Source: Clavibacter michiganensis subsp. insidiosus (GTDB lineage: Bacteria > Actinomycetota > Actinomycetes > Actinomycetales > Microbacteriaceae). Taken from it: a stretch of 64,000 nucleotides of DNA. Location: contig NZ_MZMO01000001.1 in NCBI RefSeq assembly GCF_002240565.1, positions 1,116,001 through 1,180,000 of the forward strand, in the 5' to 3' direction. Made by a program: the position numbers and the translations under genes. Position 1 is the stretch's first letter. Each line of letters opens with the position of its first letter. The notes beneath the pieces are model-generated. The model saw only the letters and a list, made by a program, of their open reading frames with translations, did not search any database and had not been told where the DNA came from. This document shows positions 30,118-39,052 of this stretch, piece by piece.

Positions 30118-31490
30118 CCGACGCCGCACCCGCCCGGACCCCCGCCGAAGAGGCCGCCGCCGCGCCGCACGCCGACCTGCCGCACCTGCGCGCCGTCGGC
30201 GACGAGCTCGACCCGTCGCAGCTGGGGGAGGACGTCGCGGCGCTCGCCGGGGAGCTGCCCCGGGGATCCGCGCCCACGCTCGCGCGCATCGAGGCCGCGC
30301 GAGAGGTCGTCAGCCGCGTCGCCGAGGTCACGCCCATGGAGTCCTCCCGGTTCCTCGCGGAGATCCTCGGCAGCCCCGTGCACCTCAAGTGCGAGAACCT
30401 CCAGCGCACCGGGTCCTACAAGATCCGCGGCGCCTACAACCGGATCTCGCGCCTCACCGACGAGGAGAAGGCGCGCGGCGTCGTGGCGGCCTCGGCCGGC
30501 AACCACGCGCAGGGCGTCGCGTTCGCGGCGCGCGAGCTCGGGATCCGCGCCACGATCTTCATGCCCACGGGCGTCGCGCTCCCGAAGCTGCAGGCCACGC
30601 GCCAGTACGGCGCCGAGGTCATCCTCCGGGGGCACACGGTCGCCGAGCCGCTGCTCGCCGCCGCCGAGTTCGCCGCGCAGACGGGCGCCGTGCTCATCCC
30701 GCCGTTCGACCACGAGGACGTCATCACGGGCCAGGCCACGCTCGGCCTCGAGATCCTCGACCAGACGCCCGACGTCGAGACGGTCGTCGTCCCGATCGGC
30801 GGCGGCGGGCTCATCTCCGGCGTCGCGACCGCGCTCAAGCTCCGCGCCGCCGAGGAGGGCCGCACGATCCGCGTCATCGGCGTGCAGGCGCGGAACGCCG
30901 CCGCCTACCCGCCGTCCCTGGCCGCGGGCCGCGCGACCGAGATCGAGATCACGCCCACGATCGCCGACGGCATCGCGGTCGCGAAGCCGGGCCTGCTGAA
31001 CTTCGACATCATCCGCGAGAGCGTCGACGAGGTCGTCACGGTCGAGGACGACGACACCGCGCGCGCCCTGCTCCTGCTGCTCGAGCGCGCCAAGCTCGTG
31101 GTCGAGCCCGCGGGCGCCGTCGGCGTCGCGGCGCTCCTCGCCGGTCTGGTGAAGGACGCCGGCCGCACCGTCGTGATCCTCTCCGGCGGCAACATCGACC
31201 CGCTCATGATGGAGCGCGTCATCAGCCGCGGCCTCGCCGCGAGTGACCGCTACGTGAAGCTGCGGATCATGCTGCCCGACCGCCCGGGCCAGCTCGCGCG
31301 CACCTCGCAGGTCATCTCGGAGGCGAACGCGAACGTCGTCGAGGTGCTGCACACGCGCCACGGCCGCGGGCTGCAGATCAGCGAGGTCGAGCTCGAGGTG
31401 AGCGTGGAGACGCGCGGACCCGAGCACACGGGCGAGGTCGTCCAGCGCCTCCGCGAGGCCGGCTACGACCCGCGCCTCCAGCGCGACTGA
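30114..31490 (+). CDS. ilvA: Threonine ammonia-lyase (biosynthetic threonine deaminase)
   Basis: The 458-residue PLP enzyme converts threonine to 2-oxobutanoate and ammonia, the first step to isoleucine. The PLP lysine is K103 (RTGSYKIRGAYN), the substrate loop is ASAGNHAQGVA and the phosphate-binding loop is IGGGGL. One C-terminal ACT-type domain (LRIMLPDRPGQLARTSQVISE onward) may serve feedback control. The first ~50 residues are an extra acidic, low-complexity extension. The start codon overlaps the transporter stop. Confidence 0.93.
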   Translation: MTDAAPARTPAEEAAAAPHADLPHLRAVGDELDPSQLGEDVAALAGELPRGSAPTLARIEAAREVVSRVAEVTPMESSRFLAEILGSPVHLKCENLQRTGSYKIRGAYNRISRLTDEEKARGVVAASAGNHAQGVAFAARELGIRATIFMPTGVALPKLQATRQYGAEVILRGHTVAEPLLAAAEFAAQTGAVLIPPFDHEDVITGQATLGLEILDQTPDVETVVVPIGGGGLISGVATALKLRAAEEGRTIRVIGVQARNAAAYPPSLAAGRATEIEITPTIADGIAVAKPGLLNFDIIRESVDEVVTVEDDDTARALLLLLERAKLVVEPAGAVGVAALLAGLVKDAGRTVVILSGGNIDPLMMERVISRGLAASDRYVKLRIMLPDRPGQLARTSQVISEANANVVEVLHTRHGRGLQISEVELEVSVETRGPEHTGEVVQRLREAGYDPRLQRD

Positions 31491-31517
31491 CGCCCCGGCC
31501 GGTAGCCCGGACCACGA

Positions 31518-31555
31518 GAGAGGGGACGCGGACCGTGCGGTCCGCGTCCCCTCTC
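31518..31555. terminator. Hairpin between ilvA and greA
   Basis: A perfect 17-bp stem (31518-31534 with 31539-31555, loop GTGC) lies between the convergent genes ilvA and greA and can serve both. Confidence 0.75.
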
Positions 31556-31571
31556 GTCGTGCGGGCGCGCG

Positions 31572-32060
31572 CTACGGCGTGTAGTTCTCCACGGCCTGGA
31601 TCTCGACCGGGATCTCGCGGCCGTTCGGCGCGATGTACGCGCCCTTCTGCCCGACCTCCCAGCCGATGATCGCGGCGCCGAGCGGCGACTGCTCGCTGTA
31701 GACGTCGAGGTCGCTGTCGCCCGCGATCTCGCGGTTGCCGAGCAGGAACTTGGTCTCGTCGCCCGCGATGAGCGCGGTGACGACCGTGCCGGGCTCCACG
31801 ACGCCGTGGCTCTCCGGGGCGTCGCCGACCTCGGCCGTCCGCAGCAGCTGGGTGAGCTGGCGGATGCGGGCCTCGATCTTGCCCTGTTCCTCCTTGGCGG
31901 CGTGGTAGCCGCCGTTCTCCTTGAGGTCGCCCTCCTCGCGGGCGATCTCGATCTTCTTCGCGATCTCCTCGCGGCCCTGCACGCTGAGGGTGTCGAGCTC
32001 CCTGCTGAGGCGGTCGAACGCCTCCTGGGTCAGCCAGGTGACTGCCTGCTCCTGCGCCAC
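31572..32060 (-). CDS. greA: Transcription elongation factor GreA
   Basis: The 162-residue protein stimulates transcript cleavage by backtracked RNA polymerase. The N-terminal coiled coil contains the acidic tip (EIAREEGDLKENGGYHAAKEEQGKIEARI, with D and E of the catalytic loop). The C-terminal FKBP-like domain ends in the sequence SPLGAAIIGWEVGQKG. The start is GTG (MAQEQAVTWLTQEAFDRL). The next gene upstream on this strand is the DUF4307 gene, as in M. tuberculosis (Rv1080c-Rv1081c). Confidence 0.95.
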   Translation of the reverse strand: MAQEQAVTWLTQEAFDRLSRELDTLSVQGREEIAKKIEIAREEGDLKENGGYHAAKEEQGKIEARIRQLTQLLRTAEVGDAPESHGVVEPGTVVTALIAGDETKFLLGNREIAGDSDLDVYSEQSPLGAAIIGWEVGQKGAYIAPNGREIPVEIQAVENYTP

Positions 32061-32120
32061 GATGGACTCCTTGCACTCGCACGGACGCCCCGACGGAACC
32101 GTCGAGGCGAATCCCCCACT

Positions 32121-32603
32121 CTAGGCGGGCCAGCAGCTGTGGATCAACCCGGTCACCGCGGGACCGGTGGTGCGGAGGCGCACCGTCTCCATGCGCTCGA
32201 ACCCGTCCTGCGCCGGCAGCTCGACGACCTTCCAGCCGACGATGGAGCGCTGCTCGTCCTGCGCCTGCACCGCGCAGAAGGCCTGGGTGCCGGCGGGCAT
32301 GACGACGGAGAACGTGACGTCGATGGTGCGGTCGTCGACGATGTCGAACGCGCGGTCGGTGGCGTCGATGGATCCCGACGCCTGGTCGAGACCGGCCCAC
32401 AGCACCCACGCGCCGAACACCAGCGCGACGAGGCAGCCGGCCGTGCCGTACAGCCAGCGCTGGCGGATGCGGGCGGGTCGGGTGCGGCCGTACCGCTCGT
32501 CGAGCGCGGGCGTCGATCGGGGCGCGACGACGCGGTGCTCGACGGTCTCGTCGTCGTCCGCGTGCAGGCCCGCGGGTGCGGGGGAGCGGGACTCGGTCGT
32601 CAC
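32121..32603 (-). CDS. DUF4307 membrane protein
   Basis: The 160-residue protein has an N-terminal cytoplasmic part, a single membrane helix (WLYGTAGCLVALVFGAWVLWAGL, about 49-71) and an external domain that ends with HSCWPA. It fits the actinobacterial DUF4307 family next to greA and mca. The function is unknown. The GTG at 32603 has AGGAG upstream. It is divergent from mca, and the two genes share a 66-base promoter region. Confidence 0.85.
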   Translation of the reverse strand: MTTESRSPAPAGLHADDDETVEHRVVAPRSTPALDERYGRTRPARIRQRWLYGTAGCLVALVFGAWVLWAGLDQASGSIDATDRAFDIVDDRTIDVTFSVVMPAGTQAFCAVQAQDEQRSIVGWKVVELPAQDGFERMETVRLRTTGPAVTGLIHSCWPA

Positions 32604-32669
32604 GGCGATCTCCTCACACGCACCTTGTACTCTATGGATCCAGACTACCTTCCCCACCCTTGGAGCCCC

Positions 32670-33551
32670 GTGACCCTGCGCCTCATGGCCGTGCACGCCC
32701 ACCCCGACGACGAGTCCAGCAAGGGCGCGGCGACCTACACCCACTACACGCACCAGGGCGCCGAGATCATGGTCGTCAGCTGCACGGGCGGCGAGGCGGG
32801 CGACATCCTCAACGAGGGCCTCGCCGAGCGCGCGATGGCCGAGCGCGACCTGCCGGGTCTCCGCCGCATCGAGATGGCGCGCGCGCAGGCCGTCATGGGC
32901 GTGCAGCACCGCTGGCTGGGCTACGTCGACTCGGGCATGGCGCGCGAGGACGGCTCGCTGCCGCCCGCGGCCTTCGCGAGCATCCCGGTGGAGGTGTCGG
33001 CCGAGCCGCTCATCCGCCTCGTGCGCGCGTTCCGGCCGCACGTGCTCGTGGCCTACGACGAGAACGGCGGCTACCCGCACCCCGACCACATCCAGGCGCA
33101 CGTGATCGCGATGGAGGCCTGGCGCGAGTCCGGCGTCGCCGGCTCCTACCCCGACGCCGGCGAGCCGTGGGAGATCTCCAAGCTCTACTTCGACCGGATC
33201 TTCAACGGCGCCAAGCTCCGCGCCGTGCGCGAGCACCTGGTCGCCACCGACGCGGCCCCCGAGATGCTCGAGGCCGTGGACGAGATGCTCGGCTGGATGG
33301 GCGACCGGCCCGACCTCGCCACCACGCACGTCCACGTCGCCGACCACTTCGAGGCCCGCGACCGCGCGCTCCTCTCCCACGCGAGCCAGGTCGCGCCCGA
33401 CAGCACGTTCTTCCGCTGGCCGCGAGACCTGCAGCAGCGGGCGTGGCCGTTCGAGGACTTCCAGCTCGTGGAGTCGCGCGTCGACGCGCCGGACGAGGAG
33501 CACGACCTCTTCGCCGGCATCGTCGACGAGGACGAGGCGGCCCGCGCGTGA
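32670..33551 (+). CDS. mca: Mycothiol S-conjugate amidase
   Basis: The 293-residue zinc amidase cleaves mycothiol conjugates of toxins into mercapturic acids and GlcN-inositol. The LmbE/MshB-family zinc motif HAHPDDESSKGA (H11, D14) and YPHPDHIQAH (H140) are present. I chose the GTG at 32670 because TTGGAG precedes it and the family starts MTLRLLAVHAHPDD. An ATG at 32634 would add 12 residues directly after a -10-like TACTCT. It implies that the organism makes mycothiol. Confidence 0.92.
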   Translation: MTLRLMAVHAHPDDESSKGAATYTHYTHQGAEIMVVSCTGGEAGDILNEGLAERAMAERDLPGLRRIEMARAQAVMGVQHRWLGYVDSGMAREDGSLPPAAFASIPVEVSAEPLIRLVRAFRPHVLVAYDENGGYPHPDHIQAHVIAMEAWRESGVAGSYPDAGEPWEISKLYFDRIFNGAKLRAVREHLVATDAAPEMLEAVDEMLGWMGDRPDLATTHVHVADHFEARDRALLSHASQVAPDSTFFRWPRDLQQRAWPFEDFQLVESRVDAPDEEHDLFAGIVDEDEAARA

Positions 33552-33898
33552 GGGGCGCCGACCTCGCCCTCCGTCTCGCGACCGCCGTCACCACGACGCC
33601 GAGCCCCACGCCGACCGCGGAGTTCGACCCCGACACCGTCTCGCCCGGCCCCATCGGCTTCATCGCGATCTTCTTCGTCGCCGTGGTGGTGCTGCTGCTC
33701 ATGGTCGACATGACCCGCCGGATCCGCCGCACGCGCTACCGCGAGGAGATCCGCGGCCGGCTCGAGGCGGAGAAGCTCGAGGCCGACCTCGCGCGCGACG
33801 CGGCGCCGGAGCGCGACATCCGCATGCCGGGCCCGACGGCCGCGGACGACGACGGCACCGCGGATCCGGACGATCCCGCAGGTCCGCCGCGCGGCTGA
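33548..33898 (+). CDS. Small single-helix membrane protein after mca
   Basis: The 116-residue protein has a short external N-terminus rich in Thr/Pro, one helix (PIGFIAIFFVAVVVLLLMVDM) and a charged cytoplasmic tail. The GTG overlaps the mca stop (GTGA), so it is translationally coupled. It corresponds by position and layout to Rv1083 of M. tuberculosis. Its function is unknown. Confidence 0.75.
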   Translation: MRGADLALRLATAVTTTPSPTPTAEFDPDTVSPGPIGFIAIFFVAVVVLLLMVDMTRRIRRTRYREEIRGRLEAEKLEADLARDAAPERDIRMPGPTAADDDGTADPDDPAGPPRG

Positions 33899-33915
33899 GC
33901 GACGCCCCTCCCGCC

Positions 33916-33953
33916 GACGGCCGGCGTCCCCCATAGGGGGGACGCCGGCCGTC
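33916..33953. terminator. Hairpin after the mca operon
   Basis: A perfect 17-bp stem (33916-33932 with 33937-33953, loop ATAG) lies 18 bases after the stop of the small membrane protein gene. Confidence 0.75.
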
Positions 33954-34024
33954 GCGCGTCCGCCCGCCCGCCACCCCTTCGTCGTCCGTCGTTAACCCAC
34001 CCTCCTTAGCTTTGCCAGGCACGA

Positions 34025-34038
34025 AGGGAACGTTCCCT
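34025..34038. promoter_or_regulatory. LacI-family-type operator before the sugar ABC genes
   Basis: The 14-base perfect palindrome AGGGAACGTTCCCT has the central CG typical of LacI/GalR-family operators. It lies 27 bases before the first permease ATG, between the presumed promoter and a GAGGAGG ribosome-binding site at 34052-34058. No LacI-family gene is in the window, so the repressor must act from elsewhere. Confidence 0.6.
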
Positions 34039-34064
34039 CCTCGTGTCGCCAGAGGAGGTCGGAC

Positions 34065-35054
34065 ATGACGCACGCCCCCGCGCCCGCCCGGATCGCACCA
34101 CCGCCCGGAGCGGTGTCCTCGACGGTCCCCGAGGCCGCCACGCGCCCCGCCGCCGACCCGCGGTCGCGCCGTCGCCGCCCAGGGCGACTCCGCGACGGGC
34201 TCCTCTTCCTCGCCTTCGTCGGCCCGAACGTGCTGCTGCTCGCGGTCTTCACGTACAAGCCACTGCTCGAGTCCTTCTACTACTCGACGCTCCAGTGGAA
34301 CATCGGCTCCTCCGTGGCCCGCGAGGTCGGCCTGACCAACTACGTCGCGTGGTTCCAGGATCCGCAGACCCCCACGGTCGTCTCCGTGACAGTGATCTTC
34401 ACGGGCGTCACGGTCGTCGGCTCGATGGTGCTGGGGCTTGGCGTGGCCGTGCTGCTCAACCGCAGGATCCGGCTGCGCGGCCCCGTGCGCACCATCATCG
34501 TCGCGCCGTACGTGCTCTCCGGCGTCGCCGTCGGGTTCCTCTGGCTCTACGTCTTCGACCCGAACTTCGGCCTGATCTCCGCGGGGCTCCAGCTCGTCGG
34601 CCTCCCGTCGCCCGCCTGGTACAGCGACCCGGGCGCCGCCCTCGCGATGGTCACGACCGTGCAGGTGTGGCGCGACCTCGGCTACTGCGCCCTCATCTAC
34701 CTCGCGGGCCTCCAGGCCGTGCCGAAGGACCTGCTCGACGCCGCGGCCCTCGACGGCGCCGGCCAGATCCGCACCTTCCTCCGCGTGGTGCTGCCGCTGC
34801 TCAGCCCGACCACGTTCTTCCTCAGCGTGACCACCCTGCTGAGCTCGCTGCAGACCTTCGACCTCATCAGCGCCATGACCAAGGGCGGGCCGCTGCAGGG
34901 GACCACCACGATGATGTACCAGATCTACCACGAGGGCTTCGTGGCCGGACGGGCCGGCTACTCGTCCGCCGTCGCCACGATCCTGTTCCTCGTCCTGCTC
35001 GTCGTCACGCTCGTCCAGCTCGTCGTCGTCCAGCGGAAGGTGCACTACTCGTGA
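34065..35054 (+). CDS. Sugar ABC transporter permease (UgpA/MalF-like)
   Basis: The 329-residue inner-membrane permease has about six helices after a 45-residue cytoplasmic, Arg/Pro-rich N-terminus. The EAA-type loop that contacts the ATPase reads DLLDAAALDGAGQIRTFLRVVLPLLSP. It pairs with the next gene in a carbohydrate uptake transporter-1 system. An ATPase gene is absent, so a shared MsiK-like ATPase elsewhere is likely, as is usual in actinobacteria. GGAGG precedes the ATG. Confidence 0.92.
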   Translation: MTHAPAPARIAPPPGAVSSTVPEAATRPAADPRSRRRRPGRLRDGLLFLAFVGPNVLLLAVFTYKPLLESFYYSTLQWNIGSSVAREVGLTNYVAWFQDPQTPTVVSVTVIFTGVTVVGSMVLGLGVAVLLNRRIRLRGPVRTIIVAPYVLSGVAVGFLWLYVFDPNFGLISAGLQLVGLPSPAWYSDPGAALAMVTTVQVWRDLGYCALIYLAGLQAVPKDLLDAAALDGAGQIRTFLRVVLPLLSPTTFFLSVTTLLSSLQTFDLISAMTKGGPLQGTTTMMYQIYHEGFVAGRAGYSSAVATILFLVLLVVTLVQLVVVQRKVHYS

Positions 35055-35962
35055 CCACGACCCTCGCCCGCCCGGAGCCCGCGGCCGTCCCCTCGGGTGC
35101 GCGCCGCCCGCGTCGCGGCCCCCGTCTGTCCGCGTCGGGTTCCACCCGCCCGTCCCTCGCCGGCACGTACCTCGCGCTCGCCCTCGCCGTGGTCGTCATG
35201 CTCCTGCCGCTCGTGTGGATGGTGCTCACGAGCTTCAAGGACTTCGGCGAGATCTACTCGCTGCCGCTCAAGCTCCTGCCGTCGTCCTTCGCGCCGACGA
35301 ACTACGCGACCGCGTCCGACACGGTGTCCTTCTCGACGCTCGCGACCAACAGCCTCATCAAGACGATCGCGGGCTCCGGCCTCAAGGTGCTGCTCGGCCT
35401 GATGACCGCGTACGCGCTGGTCTTCATCCGCGTGCCGTTCAAGAACGTCTGGTTCGGCGTCGTGATCCTCGCGCTCCTCGTGCCGCAGCAGATCGTGATG
35501 ATCCCGAACTACCAGGTCATCGCGGGCCTCGGCTGGATCAACACCTACCCGGGACTCATCCTCCCCGGCGTCGCCAGCGCGTACGGCACGTTCCTGTTCC
35601 GCCAGCACTTCCTCACGCTGCCGGGCTCCGTGCTCGAGGCCGCCGCGATCGACGGGGCCGGTCACCTCCGCCGCCTGTGGTCGTTCGTGATCCCCATGTC
35701 GGGCCCCACGATCGCCGCCGTCGCGCTGGTCTCCATCGTCGGCGAGTGGAACGACTACCTCTGGCCGCTGCTGGTCACCACCGACCCGCACATGATGACG
35801 CTCCCCGTCGGCCTCACCCTGCTGCAGGACACCACGGGCATCACCAACTGGGGCGTGCTCATGGCGGGCACCGTCATCGTCACGATCCCGGTGCTCGCGG
35901 TCTTCCTCGTCTTCCAGCGGCGCATCGTCGGCGGTCTCACCGCCGGCGCCGTGACCGGCTGA
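35051..35962 (+). CDS. Sugar ABC transporter permease (UgpE/MalG-like)
   Basis: The 303-residue second permease has six helices and the EAA loop SVLEAAAIDGAGHLRRLWSFVIPMSGP. The conserved WNDYLWPLLV segment is typical of MalG/UgpE proteins. The GTG start overlaps the previous stop (GTGA). The N-terminal ~35 residues are basic and disordered. Confidence 0.93.
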   Translation: MTTTLARPEPAAVPSGARRPRRGPRLSASGSTRPSLAGTYLALALAVVVMLLPLVWMVLTSFKDFGEIYSLPLKLLPSSFAPTNYATASDTVSFSTLATNSLIKTIAGSGLKVLLGLMTAYALVFIRVPFKNVWFGVVILALLVPQQIVMIPNYQVIAGLGWINTYPGLILPGVASAYGTFLFRQHFLTLPGSVLEAAAIDGAGHLRRLWSFVIPMSGPTIAAVALVSIVGEWNDYLWPLLVTTDPHMMTLPVGLTLLQDTTGITNWGVLMAGTVIVTIPVLAVFLVFQRRIVGGLTAGAVTG

Positions 35963-36024
35963 CGCGCCTCTCCCTCCCGCCTCATGCCTCCCCGCTCGAC
36001 CCGCATCCCGAACCCAGGAGAACC

Positions 36025-37404
36025 ATGCCCATCGACCCCCGCTCGGCCCTCGGCGGCTTCGCCGCCCGCCCGTTCGACCGCCGCAGCGTGCTGAAGCTCG
36101 GCGCCGTCCTCGGCGGCACCGCGATGCTCGCCGCCTGCTCCGGTCCGTCGGTCGGCGGCGACACGGCGGCCAGCGCGGCCCCCGACACCGACTGGGATGG
36201 GATCCAGCCCGCGACGGACATCACCTGGTGGACCACGCACCCCGGCCAGACCTCCGACCTCGAGGCCCAGTTCGCCGCGGACTTCCTCGCGAAGACCGGC
36301 ATCACCGTGAACGTGGTGACGGGCGGCGCGAGCTACGACGAGATCGCGCAGAAGCTGCAGGCGGCCGCGGGCACCGACAGCATGCCCGACATGGTGAACG
36401 CCAGCGACACCTGGTGGTTCCGCTACATGGTCAACAAGCAGTCGATCGCGATGGACGGCCTCATGTCGCACCTCGGCTTCGAGCTCGACGACTTCAACAA
36501 GGTGTTCCTCGACGACTACCTCTACGACGGCGCGCGCTTCGCGGTGCCGTACGCCCGCTCGACGCCGATCTTCTACTACGACAAGTCGATCTGGCAGAAG
36601 GCCGGCCTCCCGGACCGCGCGCCCGACACCTGGGCCGAGCTCGAGGAGTGGGCGCCCGCGATAATGAAGGCGACCGGCGGCAACCCCGCGGTGCGCCTGC
36701 CGCAGGGATCCATCGGCACCTGGGCGATGAGCAACGTCCTCTGGGGTCGCGGCGGCCAGTACTCCGACGGCTGGGACCTGGAGCTCGACCAGCCCGAGAC
36801 GCTCGAGGCGGCCGGCTACGCGCGCGGCCTCGTCTTCGACTCGAAGATCGCGAACGTGGCGGCGGCCAGCGGCGACACCGCGGTCGACTTCGCGGGCGGG
36901 CTCGCGCCGTGCACCATCGCCTCGGCGGGCGCGGTCGGCATCGTCACCGCGAGCGCGAAGTTCCCCATCGGCACGGGCGTGCTGCCGGGCGGCCCCCAGG
37001 GCCAGTTCGTCCCCACGGGCGGCACGGGCCTCGCCGTCATCGGGAGCAAGACCAAGGAGCAGCAGCTCGCGGCGGCCATGTTCATCAAGCACCTGACCGA
37101 GGTGGACCAGCAGGTCGCCCTGGCGAAGAAGACCGGCTACGCGCCCTCCCGCACCTCGGCGGGCGAGTCGTCCGACCTCACGGGCTTCTGGGCCTCGAAC
37201 CCGGCCTTCCGCACCGTGTACGACAGCCTCGAGCACGTGCGCTCGCAGGACTGGGCGCGCACGCTGATCCCGAACGGCGACACCTACCTGCAGCAGCCCT
37301 GGTCGCAGATCCTCACGCAGGACGCGGACCCGGCCGCCGTGTTCTCGGCCGCCGCGACGCAGCTCACGAGCGCCTACACGGAGAACGTGCAGCCGTACCT
37401 GTAG
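36025..37404 (+). CDS. Sugar ABC transporter substrate-binding lipoprotein
   Basis: The 459-residue extracellular binding protein has a Tat-like RR signal (FDRRSVLKLG) running into a lipobox (MLAACSG), so it is probably lipid-anchored after export. The body fits family-1 (UgpB/MalE-like) binding proteins: ITWWTTHPGQTSDLEAQFAADFLAKTGI, then RSTPIFYYDKSIWQKAGLPD. The ligand cannot be told from sequence; UgpB-like proteins bind oligosaccharides or glycerol phosphates. An AGGAG site precedes the ATG. Confidence 0.9.
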   Translation: MPIDPRSALGGFAARPFDRRSVLKLGAVLGGTAMLAACSGPSVGGDTAASAAPDTDWDGIQPATDITWWTTHPGQTSDLEAQFAADFLAKTGITVNVVTGGASYDEIAQKLQAAAGTDSMPDMVNASDTWWFRYMVNKQSIAMDGLMSHLGFELDDFNKVFLDDYLYDGARFAVPYARSTPIFYYDKSIWQKAGLPDRAPDTWAELEEWAPAIMKATGGNPAVRLPQGSIGTWAMSNVLWGRGGQYSDGWDLELDQPETLEAAGYARGLVFDSKIANVAAASGDTAVDFAGGLAPCTIASAGAVGIVTASAKFPIGTGVLPGGPQGQFVPTGGTGLAVIGSKTKEQQLAAAMFIKHLTEVDQQVALAKKTGYAPSRTSAGESSDLTGFWASNPAFRTVYDSLEHVRSQDWARTLIPNGDTYLQQPWSQILTQDADPAAVFSAAATQLTSAYTENVQPYL

Positions 37405-37412
37405 CGGGCGCC

Positions 37413-37451
37413 CGACGCACCCGCCCGGTCAGACGACGGGCGGGTGCGTCG
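37413..37451. terminator. Hairpin between the binding-protein gene and the hemolysin III gene
   Basis: A perfect 15-bp stem (37413-37427 with 37437-37451) spans the last codons of the minus-strand gene, with that gene's stop in the 9-base loop. It terminates the convergent sugar operon. Confidence 0.65.
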
Positions 37452-38184
37452 CCACCAGCAGGATCCCCGTCCAGTGGCAGAGGAACGCCACCAGGGTGAA
37501 CGCGTGGAAGATCTCGTGGAAGCCGAAGCGGCCGGGCCAGGGGTTCGGCCGCTTCAGCGCGTAGGCGACCGCGCCGACCGTGTACGCGAGGCCGCCCGCG
37601 AGGATGAGCGTCATCATCGCGGCGTCGGCGCGGAAGAAGTCGACGATGAACACGAGCGACGCGTACCCGAGCACGAGGTACAGCAGCACGTAGAGCCAGC
37701 GCGGGGCGTGGATCCAGAGCACGCGGAAGAGCACGCCGATCGCCGCGCCCGACCACACGAGCCAGAGCAGCAGCACCGACTTGTCGTGCGGCAGCGCCAG
37801 CACCGTGATGGGCGTGTACGAGCCCGCGATGAGCAGGAAGATGTTGGCGTGGTCCATCCGCTTGAGCAGGATCTTCGCCCGCGGCGACCAGTCGAACCGG
37901 TGGTAGACGGCCGAGACGCCGAACAGCAGCAGCGACGACGCGACGAAGACGGCGCAGGCGATCTTCGCCGCGGCCCCGTCGGCGACCGCGATGAGGACGA
38001 TCCCGAGCACGAGCGCCACCGGGGTCATGCCCGCGTGCAACCAGCCGCGCCAGGTGGGCTTCGGCTCGGGTCCGACGTCCTGCGCGTCCTCGACGAGCGG
38101 GAGGTGGGCGACGTGCTCGCCGTCCGCCCGTGCCTCGCCATCCGGGGTGCCGAGCGGTCCGGTGGATGGGGCGTCGCGCGTCAT
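37429..38184 (-). CDS. trhA: Hemolysin III / PAQR-family membrane protein (TrhA-like)
   Basis: The 251-residue protein has a ~45-residue cytoplasmic start and seven helices. Family metal-site motifs are SAVYHRFDWSP (first His), DHANIFLLIAGSYTP and FGFHEIFHAFTLVAFLCHW (late His residues). Bacterial relatives affect membrane-lipid homeostasis; haemolysis is an old label. It is divergent from uppS, matching Rv1085c-Rv1086 in M. tuberculosis. Confidence 0.9.
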   Translation of the reverse strand: MTRDAPSTGPLGTPDGEARADGEHVAHLPLVEDAQDVGPEPKPTWRGWLHAGMTPVALVLGIVLIAVADGAAAKIACAVFVASSLLLFGVSAVYHRFDWSPRAKILLKRMDHANIFLLIAGSYTPITVLALPHDKSVLLLWLVWSGAAIGVLFRVLWIHAPRWLYVLLYLVLGYASLVFIVDFFRADAAMMTLILAGGLAYTVGAVAYALKRPNPWPGRFGFHEIFHAFTLVAFLCHWTGILLVATHPPVV

Positions 38185-38253
38185 CCTGCGAGTGTAGGAC
38201 AGCCGTCCACGACGTCGGCCGGGCGGGCGATCCGGGCGCGCGGGCAGGTGGGA

Positions 38254-38259
38254 TAGCGT
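38254..38259 (+). promoter_or_regulatory. Putative -10 box of uppS, leaderless
   Basis: TAGCGT ends 7 bases before the GTG at 38267. It overlaps an upstream in-frame GTG at 38258, which argues for the downstream start. Confidence 0.45.
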
Positions 38260-38266
38260 GGCCTCC

Positions 38267-39052
38267 GTGCGAGAGAAGCCGATCCGACCGTGGCGCGGTC
38301 TGCTCTACCGGGCGTACCAGAAGCGCATCCGCCGCGGCCTCGACCGGAACGCCCTCCCGCACCACATCGCGATGATCCTCGACGGCAACCGCCGCTGGGC
38401 CCGCCAGCTCGGGCTCGAGTCCGCGGCGCACGGGCACCGCGCGGGAGCGGCCAAGTTCCTCGAGTTCCTCGAGTGGTGCGACGACCTCGACATCAAGGTC
38501 ACCACCCTGTACCTGCTCTCCACCGACAACCTCACGGGCCGGAGCAGCGCCGAGCTCACGGCGCTCATCGACATCATCGGCGAGCTCGCGGAGGACCTCT
38601 CCCGGCACCGCGACTGGCGCGTCAAGCACGTCGGATCCGACGAGGGCCTGCCGCCCGAGCTCATCGCCCGGCTCGACGCCTCCGAGGAGCGCTCGAAGGG
38701 CAACGCCGGGCTCCACATCAACCTGGCCGTCGGCTACGGCGGGCGCACCGAGATCGCCGACGCCATGCGCAGCATCGTGCAGCAGCACCACCTGGCCGGC
38801 GGCACCCTGGAGGACCTCGCGGCGCTCCTCACGCCCGACCTCATCGGCGAGCACCTCTACACGAGCGGGCAGCCGGATCCGGACCTCGTGATCCGCACCT
38901 CGGGCGAGCAGCGCATCAGCGACTTCATGCTGTGGCAGTCGGCCCACAGCGAGCTCTACTTCATGGAGGCGCTGGGGCCCGACCTCCGCGAGGTCGACTT
39001 CCTCCGGGCCCTGCGCGACTACTCCTCCCGCCAGCGCCGCTTCGGCTCCTGA
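38267..39052 (+). CDS. uppS: Cis-prenyltransferase (isoprenyl diphosphate synthase, UppS family)
   Basis: The 261-residue enzyme condenses isopentenyl diphosphate in Z configuration to make a polyprenyl carrier for the cell wall. The catalytic loop HIAMILDGNRRWAR holds D39. The conserved SGQPDPDLVIRTSGEQRISDFMLWQSAHSELYF region is complete. The gene order resembles that around Rv1086, a short-chain Z-farnesyl diphosphate synthase. The product length is therefore uncertain between C15 and C50-55. The start is GTG at 38267. Confidence 0.93.
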   Translation: MREKPIRPWRGLLYRAYQKRIRRGLDRNALPHHIAMILDGNRRWARQLGLESAAHGHRAGAAKFLEFLEWCDDLDIKVTTLYLLSTDNLTGRSSAELTALIDIIGELAEDLSRHRDWRVKHVGSDEGLPPELIARLDASEERSKGNAGLHINLAVGYGGRTEIADAMRSIVQQHHLAGGTLEDLAALLTPDLIGEHLYTSGQPDPDLVIRTSGEQRISDFMLWQSAHSELYFMEALGPDLREVDFLRALRDYSSRQRRFGS

